A stretch of 50,488 bases of DNA from a filamentous cyanobacterium ESFC-1 (GTDB lineage: Bacteria > Cyanobacteriota > Cyanobacteriia > Cyanobacteriales > Spirulinaceae): contig KB904821.1 in the NCBI GenBank assembly GCA_000380225.1, positions 2,096,112-2,146,599 on the forward strand. Reading direction: 5' to 3'. The notes beneath the pieces were generated by a model. The model did no database searches, was not told the origin of the DNA, and saw only the letters and a program-made list of their open reading frames with translations. Position 1 is the stretch's first letter. The number at the start of each line of letters is the position of its first letter. Of this stretch, positions 27,933 to 36,606 are shown in pieces. Made by a program: the position numbers and the translations under genes.

Positions 27933-29720
27933 ATGATTTTTCATCAACGCTACAACGCGATCGCCATACTATCGCAAGCTTCCTTGGGTGCGACTTATCT
28001 CGCCCAAGACCAAGGCCGCTTTAACGAACAATGTATTCTCAAAGAGTTGAATTTATCCCACTTGAGCGACTCCGACTTCGCCCAAGCCCGCGATCGCTTC
28101 CTGTTGGTCGCAAATCAGCTTTATCGCCTCAAACACCGTCAAATCCCGGCTTTTCGCGCCACATTTTGCCAAGGGAAACGCTTATTTTTTGTCCAAGATT
28201 ACATCGAAGGCCAAAGCCTAGAAGATATTAGGCAAGCTCGGCAAAGCCAAAATCGCACCCTCACTGAAACCGAAGTCCGCGAACTTTGTCAGCGCTTACT
28301 CCCCGTCCTCGATTACCTCCACCGCCAAAACCTGGTCAGTGGTAACATTAACCCTGCCCGCATCATTCTGCATCCCACCCTCGCTACTCCCAATCACCTC
28401 GAACCCGTCTTTATTGGCTTGGATGCCCGTTGGGCTTGTTTACCGCCGCAACAGCATCCCTACAGCCCCCCCGAACAACGCCAAGCTTATCCCCTGACCC
28501 CCAGCAGCGATTTGTATAGCCTGGCAGCTACCGCCGTTGTGGTTCTCACGGGTCAAAACCCGGAAACCCTGTACGATTCGGCTTCTGAAACCTGGGATTG
28601 GCAAGATGAAGCCGAAATGAGCGACGACCTTGCCGCCGTTTTGAATCGTATGCTGCAACCTGACCCGCGCGATCGCTACGCTTGCGCTTTAGACGTTCTA
28701 CAAGCCCTACAACCCCTACCAACGCCAGAAATAGCCGAACCAACCCTAGTTAGTCCCATCGCGCCAGTAGCCCCCATCAATGGCGACTCAGCCGCAGTCT
28801 ATCCCGAACCTCGTCCGGCGATTACTAATCCTGTTATTTTAGTCGGCATTACCCTCAGCTTGGGTTTAGTTGCAGGGATTAGCGCTTGGGCGCTAGTCGA
28901 GCATTTGTATCAACCGACAGCAGTTACTTCTGCCTCACCAGTAGCAATCCCGACACCGACTCCTACACCCACCCCCGAACCCACCCCGATTCCCGAACCC
29001 GATTTTCGCGAGCGTTTGACCCTCCCTCCCGGTCAAATCCTGCAACAAAGCGGCACATTGCCCCCTGATACTACCGCCGAGTATATCCTGCGGGCTTCGG
29101 CTAATCAACAACTCGCGATCGCCCTGGCCAGCGAGGGGATATGGTTTACCCTACTCAAACCCAATCGCGAAATCGTCGAACTCAGCGCCGAATTGGTTAA
29201 AGATTGGCAAGGTACAGTCTCCGAATCGGGGGATTATATTCTGCAACTAATCTCAATTCCCGGCTTATCTGCGGCTGATTATCAATATCAACTCGAAATT
29301 GCCCTTAGTAATAGTATTTCTCCTGCTCCCTCTCCGGCTGTAGTCGAGACTCCAGTTGCCGTTGAATCCCCCCAGTCCGAGGAAACGGTGGTTACACTGT
29401 CCCCCATTACTGAACCCGTCCAAATGCAAGGTGAAACCAGTCCCCAACGCCGCCAAAGCTATCGCATCCCCCTCGAAGCGGGAAAAACCCTAGAGGCTCA
29501 AATTCTTTCGGGTCGCGTCACTCTCAATATTTATACTCCTGACGGTCAACCCATCACTGCCGCCCAAGGGGTACAGTATTGGCAAGGGCGTATTTTGCGT
29601 GGGGGAGAATATCGCATTGACGCGATCGCGAATCAACCGCGAGAGTTTACCCTTAGTTTGAGCTATCTTGACCCAGAATCCCCTTTGCCTTCTGATTTAC
29701 CTGTTTTAGAATCCCAATGA
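27933..29720 (+). CDS. Membrane-anchored pseudokinase with PPC-like extracytoplasmic domains
   Basis: The first 270 residues have a Ser/Thr-kinase fold: a weak glycine loop (LSQASLGATYLAQD), Lys37 in ILKEL, hinge FVQDYIEG and APE-like SPPEQ. The catalytic loop is SGNINPAR at 136-143 instead of HRDLKPEN, and the DFG site reads GLD (162-164). The catalytic and Mg-binding Asp residues are both missing. A membrane span follows (about 303-328, VILVGITLSLGLVAGISAWAL), then a Pro/Thr spacer. Two beta-rich segments with the look of bacterial PPC domains come next (about 355-460 and 495-590). The protein probably works as a scaffold or sensor and not as a kinase. It is a single gene, divergent from prs. 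Confidence 0.8.
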   Translation: MIFHQRYNAIAILSQASLGATYLAQDQGRFNEQCILKELNLSHLSDSDFAQARDRFLLVANQLYRLKHRQIPAFRATFCQGKRLFFVQDYIEGQSLEDIRQARQSQNRTLTETEVRELCQRLLPVLDYLHRQNLVSGNINPARIILHPTLATPNHLEPVFIGLDARWACLPPQQHPYSPPEQRQAYPLTPSSDLYSLAATAVVVLTGQNPETLYDSASETWDWQDEAEMSDDLAAVLNRMLQPDPRDRYACALDVLQALQPLPTPEIAEPTLVSPIAPVAPINGDSAAVYPEPRPAITNPVILVGITLSLGLVAGISAWALVEHLYQPTAVTSASPVAIPTPTPTPTPEPTPIPEPDFRERLTLPPGQILQQSGTLPPDTTAEYILRASANQQLAIALASEGIWFTLLKPNREIVELSAELVKDWQGTVSESGDYILQLISIPGLSAADYQYQLEIALSNSISPAPSPAVVETPVAVESPQSEETVVTLSPITEPVQMQGETSPQRRQSYRIPLEAGKTLEAQILSGRVTLNIYTPDGQPITAAQGVQYWQGRILRGGEYRIDAIANQPREFTLSLSYLDPESPLPSDLPVLESQ

Positions 29721-29785
29721 TTTCAAAGGCAATTTACTGATTTTATTGATTGTTTGGAATTACTTTTTGTTTATTTGTTGTGTCG

Positions 29786-29997
29786 AATTTAATTGTTAAT
29801 TGTTAATTGTTAATTGTACATTTCTGTGTAGATGCTTAACTTAATACCCAAAACAAATTATCCATTGTACATTGTTAATTATTCATTGTACATTGTTAAT
29901 TGTACATTGTTAATTATAAATTGTTAATTGTACATTGTTAATTGTACATTGTTAATTATAAATTGTTAATTGTACATTGTTAATTGTTAATTATCCC
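29786..29997. repeat. Heptamer array upstream of bioD (TGTTAAT, TGTACAT, TATAAAT units)
   Basis: From about 29870 the DNA is an almost uninterrupted string of 7-bp units TGTACAT, TGTTAAT and TATAAAT in varying order, with a looser TTAATTG run at 29789-29818. It ends directly at the bioD start codon. The complementary motif recurs at 31395-31452. Confidence 0.85.
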
Positions 29998-30672
29998 ATG
30001 ACTCTTTTAATTGTTGGCACTGATACCGAAGTCGGTAAAACCGTATTGACCACCGCTTTAATTGCTTATTGGCAAACTTATCGCAACATTGCCGACTTGG
30101 GCATTATGAAGCTGATGCAAGCCGGGGTAGGAGACAGCGAACTGTATCGAGAACTATTCAACCTTCAGCAGCCCCAGGAAACCCTAGTTCCCCTTTATTT
30201 TAAAGCTCCGGTAGCCCCTCCCATCGCCGCCGTTCAAGAGGGGGTAGAGATTGATTTAGGCACAGTCTGGCAAGCCCTGACGCAACTGCAACAAACCAAA
30301 AAAACCGTATTAGTTGAAGCCTTGGGGGGATTGGGTTCTCCGGTGACTTGGGAGTTGACGGTGGCGGATATTGCCAGAGATTGGCGCTTAGAAACTATTT
30401 TAGTGGTTCCGGTGAAATTGGGCGCGATCGCGCAGACTGTGGCCAATGTCGCCTTGGCTCGTCAAGCCCAAGTTAAGCTGAGAGGTATTGTCCTCAACTG
30501 TGTCACCCCAGATGCTCAATCCCGCTTAGACGATTGGACTCCTCCAGAGTTTATTCAGTCCCTCACCCAAATACCCGTTTTGGGGGTGATGCCTTATCTC
30601 GACTCTGCCCATAATGTGGATAAATTAGCCCAAGTTGCTGCTAATCTCGATTTGCCTCAGAATTGGCAATAA
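29998..30672 (+). CDS. bioD: ATP-dependent dethiobiotin synthetase
   Basis: The ATG at 29998 begins directly with the P-loop strand MTLLIVGTDTEVGKT; the upstream start at 29977 lies in the heptamer array. The 224-residue enzyme closes the ureido ring of dethiobiotin, the penultimate step of biotin synthesis. The P-loop GTDTEVGKT and an acidic EALGGLGSP segment in the BioD position are visible. The second conserved motif, usually KPxQTG, reads KLMQAG, a deviation also consistent with cyanobacterial forms. No other bio gene is nearby. The eda gene follows after 20 bp, probably in the same transcript. Confidence 0.88.
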   Translation: MTLLIVGTDTEVGKTVLTTALIAYWQTYRNIADLGIMKLMQAGVGDSELYRELFNLQQPQETLVPLYFKAPVAPPIAAVQEGVEIDLGTVWQALTQLQQTKKTVLVEALGGLGSPVTWELTVADIARDWRLETILVVPVKLGAIAQTVANVALARQAQVKLRGIVLNCVTPDAQSRLDDWTPPEFIQSLTQIPVLGVMPYLDSAHNVDKLAQVAANLDLPQNWQ

Positions 30673-30692
30673 ATTCCTAAAATTGCGCGGCC

Positions 30693-31328
30693 ATGTGTGG
30701 AGAAAATTGGTTACAGCAACTTCAGCAACAACGGGCGATCGCGGTGATTCGTGCTGATAATGTATCTGAAGGCATTAATCTGGCCAAGGCTGTAGCTGCC
30801 GGGGGAATACAATGGATTGAAATTACTTGGAATAGCGTCCAACCCGAGGTTTTAGTTCGTCAAATTCAAGAGATTTTGCCTCATTGTCAAGTTGGGGCAG
30901 GAACGATTCTTAATCTTAGCCAAATGCAGGCCGCGATCGCGTCAGGATGTCAGTTTTTATTTTCTCCTCATTGCGACCTAAACTTAGTTCAAACAGCCCA
31001 ACAAGCCCATATTCCTATCATTCCAGGCGCACTTTCTCCCACTGAAATCATCACCGCTTGGCAATCGGGAGCCACGGCGGTTAAAGTGTTTCCCATTAGT
31101 GTTATGGGAGGGGCAGCTTATATTAAAGCGTTACAAGGGCCTTTGAGTGCCGTTCCTCTGATTCCCACAGGAGGAGTCACCTTAGACAATGCTAAATCCT
31201 TGATTGATGCTGGCGCGATCGCGGTAGGACTGTCTGGACAACTTTTTCCCCCAGATGATATTAAAACCCAAAACTGGGACGCGATCGCGCAACGGGCTTA
31301 TTCTCTATGTCAAACCCTGAGAACATAA
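30693..31328 (+). CDS. eda: 2-keto-3-deoxy-6-phosphogluconate / 4-hydroxy-2-oxoglutarate aldolase
   Basis: This is a 211-residue TIM-barrel class I aldolase. The Schiff-base Lys lies in SGATAVKVFPIS, the catalytic Glu in IQWIEITWNS and the phosphate/pyruvate region in VGAGTIL and IPTGGV. In the Entner-Doudoroff route it splits KDPG to pyruvate and glyceraldehyde-3-phosphate; it may also act on KHG. Its stop codon lies inside a perfect inverted repeat. Linkage to bioD has no obvious metabolic logic. Confidence 0.92.
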   Translation: MCGENWLQQLQQQRAIAVIRADNVSEGINLAKAVAAGGIQWIEITWNSVQPEVLVRQIQEILPHCQVGAGTILNLSQMQAAIASGCQFLFSPHCDLNLVQTAQQAHIPIIPGALSPTEIITAWQSGATAVKVFPISVMGGAAYIKALQGPLSAVPLIPTGGVTLDNAKSLIDAGAIAVGLSGQLFPPDDIKTQNWDAIAQRAYSLCQTLRT

Positions 31329-31360
31329 CAGTTGTTATGTCCGCCATAACAACTGTTATG
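31324..31360. repeat. Perfect 16-bp inverted repeat overlapping the eda stop codon
   Basis: CATAACAGTTGTTATG (31324-31339) and CATAACAACTGTTATG (31345-31360) are exact complements around TCCGC, and each arm is itself nearly palindromic. The eda TAA is inside the left arm. No T-run follows, so it may be a protein-binding or mRNA-stabilising structure more than an intrinsic terminator. Confidence 0.8.
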
Positions 31361-31394
31361 CAAAGTAGGGAAACCCCTGAAAACCTTTAGCCAC

Positions 31395-31617
31395 AATGGA
31401 CAATGAATAATTAACAATTAACAATTAACAATGGACAATGAATAATTAACAATCAAAGAATGGTGGAAGCCAACAACCAACAACCAACAACCAATAACCA
31501 ACAACCAACAACCAACAACCAACAACCAACAACCAACAACCAACAACCAACAACCAACAACCAACAACCAACAACCAATAACCAACAACCAACAACCAAC
31601 AACCAACAACCAACAAT
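31395..31617. repeat. Two heptamer arrays between eda and the L,D-transpeptidase-like gene
   Basis: 31395-31452 consists of ACAATTA/ACAATGA/ATAATTA units, the complement of the array before bioD. 31467-31617 is about 21 near-perfect copies of CAACCAA, with a few variants (CAATAAC). Together they fill the roughly 300-bp gap. The minus-strand frames with LVVGCWL repeats exist only because a 7-bp unit without stop codons keeps all frames open. Confidence 0.9.
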
Positions 31618-31633
31618 AAAAGACAAATGACCA

Positions 31634-32134
31634 ATGACCAAACTACTATCCCAATGTAAAAAAATCTGCCTGCAAACCAGCCTCATTTTGGCCTTGGGTG
31701 TCGCCCCTCTGGATATCCCCGTTTTCGCGGATATTCCCCCAGAACAAATCAATCAACGCATCTCTCAACTGAAAAACTCCAATCAGCGTTGGATAGAAAT
31801 CAACGTCACCACCCAACGGCTGATTGCTTGGGAAGGGAATAATTCCGTTTATGCCGTGATTATCGCCACCGGGAAACCCTCCACCCCCACCGAAACCGGA
31901 ATGTTTACCCTAGAAAACAAACTCCCCCTAGCCCGGTTGCGGGGGTCAAATTTCGATGTGCCGGATGTTCCCTATGTTTTATATTACGAAGGTGGTGGTG
32001 CTATTCACGGGGCCTACTGGCTTGGTCGTTTTGGTCGTCCGGTGAGTCACGGTACAACCTATATGGCGGTGAATCATGCCCGTTGGCTGTACAATTGGGC
32101 AACTGTTGGTGTCCCTGTGGTTGTGCGGGAATAG
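31634..32134 (+). CDS. L,D-transpeptidase (YkuD) homologue lacking the catalytic cysteine
   Basis: The 166-residue protein has a signal peptide (cleavage near VFA, residue 33) and a YkuD-type fold: INVTTQRLIAWEGNNSVYAVIIATGKPSTPTETGMF-type strands. The first conserved His is present (AIHGAYW, His125) and so is SHG (138-140). The residue after SHG, normally the nucleophilic Cys of SHGC, is Thr141 (SHGTTYM). Active YkuD enzymes make 3-3 cross-links in peptidoglycan or attach proteins through this Cys. The protein may bind peptidoglycan without catalysis. Its 3' neighbour, 108 bp on, is a secreted CHAT protein. Confidence 0.8.
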   Translation: MTKLLSQCKKICLQTSLILALGVAPLDIPVFADIPPEQINQRISQLKNSNQRWIEINVTTQRLIAWEGNNSVYAVIIATGKPSTPTETGMFTLENKLPLARLRGSNFDVPDVPYVLYYEGGGAIHGAYWLGRFGRPVSHGTTYMAVNHARWLYNWATVGVPVVVRE

Positions 32135-32162
32135 CGAGAAAAAATTTTGTTGAGAATTGAAC

Positions 32163-32240
32163 CATTACGGGGAAAATAACGTCTAGGCGATTTGTAGCAT
32201 TGATTGGCTTGGCGACAATATCCTGAAAATCCCCGTAATG
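32163..32240 (+). promoter_or_regulatory. 11-bp inverted repeat abutting the start of the TPS-CHAT gene
   Basis: CATTACGGGGA (32163-32173) and TCCCCGTAATG (32230-32240) are exact complements 56 bp apart. The right arm ends 2 nt before the ATG at 32243, so pairing in the mRNA would hide the translation start. No Shine-Dalgarno sequence is visible otherwise. Confidence 0.5.
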
Positions 32241-32242
32241 TT

Positions 32243-35200
32243 ATGGCTTCTTCCTTGTCTTCTGTTTGGGCTGTGGTGATGGGTGGCGCGATCGCGACAG
32301 CTTCGATTTCGCCAGCTTACCCTCAACCGATTATACCTGCCAATGACGGCACGAATACCCAAGTCGTTCCCAGGGGCGATCGCTTCGAGATTCAAGGGGG
32401 CAGTTTTTCCGGGGATGGGGCGAATTTATTTCACAGTTTCGAGCAATTTGGCCTTGATGCGGGGCAAATCGCCGATTTTTTAGCGAATCCGCAAGTCCAG
32501 AATATTCTATCCCGCGTTGTCGGGGGTAATCCCTCAGAAATTAACGGTTTAATCCGCGTTACTGGCAGCGATGCCAATTTTTACCTAATGAATCCGGCGG
32601 GCATTATTTTTGGCCCGGATGCTCAACTCGATATGTTTGGGGACTTTTCGGCTACTACTGCTAATGGTATCCGTTTGGGCGATCGCTGGTTTAATGCCAC
32701 AGGATTGAATGATTATGCCTCGTTAATCGGCAATCCGGGGGCTTTGGCGTTTACCATGTCCCAACCTGGCAGCATTGTCAACGGGGCAAACTTGGGGGTG
32801 CAACCAGGGCAAAATATTACCCTCCTCGGCGGCACAGTGGTTAATACAGGCACAGTCAGCGCACCGGGGGGTCAAATCGTCATTTCTGCGGTGCCAGGAC
32901 GTAATATCGTCCGTATCGAGCAACCAGGAAATCTACTCAGCATCGAGTTAGAAGTCCCGACGGGAAATGTACCGCCAGATGTACCGTTTTCCATTGCCAG
33001 TTTATATGACTTACTCACCACCGGAAGCGGTTATCAACTGGGACTTTCGACGACTCCCAACGGCGAAGTGTTGCTGACGGTGAATGATACCCCGATTCAA
33101 AGCGGGGATGCAGTTGTGCGAGATATTCAAGGCGAAAATGCCTTACTCTCGGCAACCAACAATTTAACTCTGGTTGAAAGTCAACTGCTAACCGGGGGAA
33201 ATTTACAATTACTCGCCGGAAATACCGTCTTTGCCCGCGATACCCCGACCAATCCCTTTCTCGCGCAAGCAGGCGGCGATTTGTATATCCAAGGCAATCA
33301 AGAAATTGATCTTTTCACCCTCAATCATCCCATTACCCCGTTTCAAAGTGGCGGCGATTTGAGTTTAGTCAGCGATGGTAATATCTCTGGGGATGCCCGT
33401 TATCGCAGTGGCGGCAATTTCGAGATTCGCAATCTTGCGGGGAATCCTGGTAATTTTATCAGCTTCTATGACCCGATTATCATTTCTAGCGGCGATGTCA
33501 GCTTAGGGAATTATACCGGAGTTGCTTTGAAGATAGAAGCCGCAGGAAGTATCTTCGGGGGCGATATTACCATCACCGGGCCAGATACGATGTTACCTAT
33601 CACAGACCCGGATGTTGATACACTCCGAGATTTGAATAGACTCCGAAGCAGTGCCGCTTTTATTGCCAGGGCGGGAGTCCCTCTCAATCCCCCTAATGTC
33701 CCGATAAACACAGGGGGTATAAACTTTACCCCAGGGACGCAAACCACCCCTGCCCAAATTAGCGTCGGGGATATCGATACCACTTCCCCAAATTTCCCTC
33801 GAAGTGGCGGCCCGGTGATTTTGGAAGCCCTAGGAGGAGATATCGAAACCGGAGATATCAATACTTCGGACACCCTGACAACGGCCCAAGGTGGCGATAT
33901 TGACATCGATTCTGGGGGGGATGTTACAACGGGCAATCTCAACACTTCTGCCCGTTCTCAAAATAATAGCGCGATGGCAGGCAGTATCAATATTACCGCC
34001 ACAGACGATATTACCACCCGCAATATCAATGCCTCAGCCAGAGGAACAACAGCAACAGGAGGCAGTTTAACCCTACAATCGGGAGACGATATACGAACAG
34101 GCAATATCAATACCTCAGCCATTGCGACAGATGGGGATGCGAGGGGGGGTGATGTGGATTTGCAAGCCGATGACCGCATCCAAACCCGCGATATTAATAC
34201 TTTTACCGGGGCTGTTGATGGTAACGCTACCACAGGGAGTTTAACCTTACAAGCCGGAAGCCGCATTGATACCAACGATATTGATGCGTCGGCGTTGGTA
34301 AGAATTGTTGCCAGTAACGCCTTACTATTTGCTAGGAGTGGACAGCTTAATTTTATCGCTCGCGATCGCATTTCCACTGACGATATTGACGTTTCGGCCC
34401 GCGTGATTGGTAACGGCATTAGTCAGGGGGGAATTGTTGATTTTCGCGGCCAAGATATTATCACAGCCAGTATTAATGCCAGCGATGACAGCGATAATCC
34501 TAGCGGGCAAATTCGCTTGCAGGGTAACGGGATTATCGCCAATCAGGGGATTAATGCCCCTGGTAATCAAATTTCAGTTAATAGCAACAATAATCGCGAA
34601 GTACAGCCCGAAGCCGACACCCTGCGCCCCACCTTACCGGAAATTTTGGCCCAATCCCTGAGTTGTACTAACCCCAACGCGGGTTTACCCAGAGTTGAGC
34701 AAATCTACACCAATGAATATACAAATTATTTTGGGCGATCGCGCCCCGAATCTAGCCTGAGTTTAAGTAATTTGTGCGATAGCCTCGCTTTGGTGGCCGA
34801 CCGCACCGAAACCACCCCCGCGATCGTTTATGCTCATTTTGTCCCGGTAGAAGCGGATTCTCGGCGCAAACAAGCCCCCGACGAACAACTCGAACTCATC
34901 CTGGTTACCGCCGAGGGTCAATTTGTTTCTCAGCGTCCTTTGGGGGCGACGCGAGAAGTCGTAGAAGCCCTCGCCCTCGAATTTATGGCCGAAGTTGCAG
35001 ACATCGAGAAAGCCGAATTTGAACCCCTAAGTTACCTCCCTGCCGCCCAACAACTGTTTCAATATCTTATTGCCCCCCTCGACGGGGAACTACAACAGCA
35101 AAACGTCGAAAATTTAATCTTTATCGTAGACGAAACCCTGCGTTCCTTGCCCTTAGCTGCCCTCCACACCGGAACAGACCCCCAAAACCCCGAAAGTGGC

Positions 35201-35977
35201 CAGTTTCTCGTCGAACGCTATAGCCTCAGCTTAATGCCCAGTCTCAACCTCACAGACTTACGTTACACCGATATTCGGGATGCCCAAGTTTTGGCCATGG
35301 GTGCGTCAGAATTTGCCCCCGAACAAAGCCAAACCCCCCTGCCCTTCGTCCCTCTCGAACTTGCCGTTATTCCCGAACAACCTTGGCAACCGGACGAATT
35401 TCTCAACGAAGAATTTACCCGCCGCAACCTCATCGAACAACGTAACGAAGAGCCTTATGGCATTATTCACCTCGCCACCCACGCCGCTTTCCAACCGGGA
35501 TCGCCGGACAACTCTTTTATCCAACTCTGGGATGATAAACTGAGACTTCCTGAAGTTCGTAATCTACGCTGGAACGATCCCCGTGTCTCCCTTTTAGTCC
35601 TCAGCGCTTGCCAAACTGCTTTGGGCGATCGCGAAGCTGAACTCGGATTTGCGGGTCTCGCTTTTCAGAGCGGCGTTAAATCTGTTCTGGGGAGTTTATG
35701 GTACGTTCGCGGCGAAGGCACATTACACCTCATGGCCGAATTTTACAACCAACTCAGCCAAGGCAATATCAAGGCCGAAGCCCTACAAGCCGCCCAAGTC
35801 GCCATGCTTCAAGGTCGCGTCCGCGTTGATGTAGAAGGGCGCATTCTCCTGGACAATGAACCCGTAATTCTCACCAACGGCCAACCCCTGCAAATTGATT
35901 TGGAGTTTTCCGGCCAAGCGAACCTACCCCATCCCCATTATTGGGCGGGTTTTACTCTCATTGGCAGTCCGTGGTGA
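32243..35977 (+). CDS. Secreted two-partner-secretion (hemagglutinin-type) protein with C-terminal CHAT protease domain
   Basis: The ATG at 32243 gives a signal peptide (MASSLSSVWAVVMGGAIATA); an in-frame TTG at 32204 is less likely. The 1244-residue product has an N-terminal TPS domain (about 25-260; FQFGLDAG-like FEQFGLDAGQ, NPAGIIFGPDAQLD). A beta-helix region with repeated G-D-I-x-T-x-(D/N)-I-(N/D)-T/A-S turns follows (about 510-760). Last is a CHAT caspase-like domain (about 870-1244) with catalytic His1080 (HLATHA) and Cys1123 (LVLSACQTALG), both present. It should cross the outer membrane through a TpsB pore, not found in this window, and present a protease at the surface. Such fusions exist in filamentous cyanobacteria; their role is unknown. 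Confidence 0.88.
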   Translation: MASSLSSVWAVVMGGAIATASISPAYPQPIIPANDGTNTQVVPRGDRFEIQGGSFSGDGANLFHSFEQFGLDAGQIADFLANPQVQNILSRVVGGNPSEINGLIRVTGSDANFYLMNPAGIIFGPDAQLDMFGDFSATTANGIRLGDRWFNATGLNDYASLIGNPGALAFTMSQPGSIVNGANLGVQPGQNITLLGGTVVNTGTVSAPGGQIVISAVPGRNIVRIEQPGNLLSIELEVPTGNVPPDVPFSIASLYDLLTTGSGYQLGLSTTPNGEVLLTVNDTPIQSGDAVVRDIQGENALLSATNNLTLVESQLLTGGNLQLLAGNTVFARDTPTNPFLAQAGGDLYIQGNQEIDLFTLNHPITPFQSGGDLSLVSDGNISGDARYRSGGNFEIRNLAGNPGNFISFYDPIIISSGDVSLGNYTGVALKIEAAGSIFGGDITITGPDTMLPITDPDVDTLRDLNRLRSSAAFIARAGVPLNPPNVPINTGGINFTPGTQTTPAQISVGDIDTTSPNFPRSGGPVILEALGGDIETGDINTSDTLTTAQGGDIDIDSGGDVTTGNLNTSARSQNNSAMAGSINITATDDITTRNINASARGTTATGGSLTLQSGDDIRTGNINTSAIATDGDARGGDVDLQADDRIQTRDINTFTGAVDGNATTGSLTLQAGSRIDTNDIDASALVRIVASNALLFARSGQLNFIARDRISTDDIDVSARVIGNGISQGGIVDFRGQDIITASINASDDSDNPSGQIRLQGNGIIANQGINAPGNQISVNSNNNREVQPEADTLRPTLPEILAQSLSCTNPNAGLPRVEQIYTNEYTNYFGRSRPESSLSLSNLCDSLALVADRTETTPAIVYAHFVPVEADSRRKQAPDEQLELILVTAEGQFVSQRPLGATREVVEALALEFMAEVADIEKAEFEPLSYLPAAQQLFQYLIAPLDGELQQQNVENLIFIVDETLRSLPLAALHTGTDPQNPESGQFLVERYSLSLMPSLNLTDLRYTDIRDAQVLAMGASEFAPEQSQTPLPFVPLELAVIPEQPWQPDEFLNEEFTRRNLIEQRNEEPYGIIHLATHAAFQPGSPDNSFIQLWDDKLRLPEVRNLRWNDPRVSLLVLSACQTALGDREAELGFAGLAFQSGVKSVLGSLWYVRGEGTLHLMAEFYNQLSQGNIKAEALQAAQVAMLQGRVRVDVEGRILLDNEPVILTNGQPLQIDLEFSGQANLPHPHYWAGFTLIGSPW

Positions 35978-36029
35978 TTGGTCATTCGTCATTTGTCCTT
36001 GGTTATTGGTTGTTAGTTATTGCTTCTCC

Positions 36030-36060
36030 CCACTGCCCACTGCCCACTGCCTACTGCCCA
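36030..36060. repeat. CCCACTG heptamer repeat
   Basis: Four tandem CCCACTG/CCTACTG heptamers, plus ATGACTGATAACTGA-type repeats after them, separate the converging TPS-CHAT and DUF427 genes. The same heptamer lies upstream of mfd. Confidence 0.75.
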
Positions 36061-36096
36061 AAAAACTGATAACTGATGACTGATAACTGAAAACCC

Positions 36097-36591
36097 CTAC
36101 CATCCCCAAGTTCCCATACCGCCTTTGAAGGGGCCGACAATATCCGAGGTAATCCAACCGCCGTAGAAATCCCCCGCTTGGGCTTGGACTTCTTCACCGT
36201 CTACATAACAAGTATCCATACGACTGGCATAAAACGAGACATAATCTTTGATGTCCGCGAAGCGATCGCTCGGCTCGGTATAATACCAAGCTGCATTGGC
36301 CGCCTGTTTCTCTCCCACGACAATCGTATAGTACCCCGCAACCCCTTTCCACTCGCAAAAACTTTGCTTCGGGGTTGCCTGGAGATACTGCATCTGGATA
36401 TCTTCGGGGGGGATGTAATATACGGGGGGATGACTGGTTTCTAACACCCGATAACCTCTGGTCGTATCGGCAATCGTCACGCCATTAAACACCACTTGCA
36501 AGCGTTTAGAGACGGGTTCTAATGCCGGGGGTCGTGGATAATCCCACACCGATTCCTGACCGGGCTTTGGTTCGATCCGTTGCGGTCTCAT
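36097..36591 (-). CDS. DUF427 family protein
   Basis: The 164-residue soluble protein has the DUF427 core: VVFNGVTIADTTRGYRVLETSHPPVYYIPPEDI, then FCEWKGVAGYYTI, NAAWYYTEP and DYVSFYASRMDTCYVDGE. Function is unknown. A perfect AGGAGGAG lies 5 nt before the ATG. It begins 15 bp after gatC on the same strand, so the two are likely co-transcribed. Trp/Tyr residues in the core (SFCEWKG, AWYYTEP) are the most conserved feature of the family. Confidence 0.88.
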   Translation of the reverse strand: MRPQRIEPKPGQESVWDYPRPPALEPVSKRLQVVFNGVTIADTTRGYRVLETSHPPVYYIPPEDIQMQYLQATPKQSFCEWKGVAGYYTIVVGEKQAANAAWYYTEPSDRFADIKDYVSFYASRMDTCYVDGEEVQAQAGDFYGGWITSDIVGPFKGGMGTWGW

Positions 36592-36606
36592 AAACTCCTC
36601 CTAGAA

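Noticed and set aside
31467-31617. CRISPR-like array
   Set aside because: The unit is 7 bp with no spacers, and no cas gene is present.
31418-31752. Three overlapping minus-strand frames rich in LVVGCWL repeats
   Set aside because: A 7-bp repeat without stop codons keeps all three frames open; the peptides only mirror the CAACCAA array.
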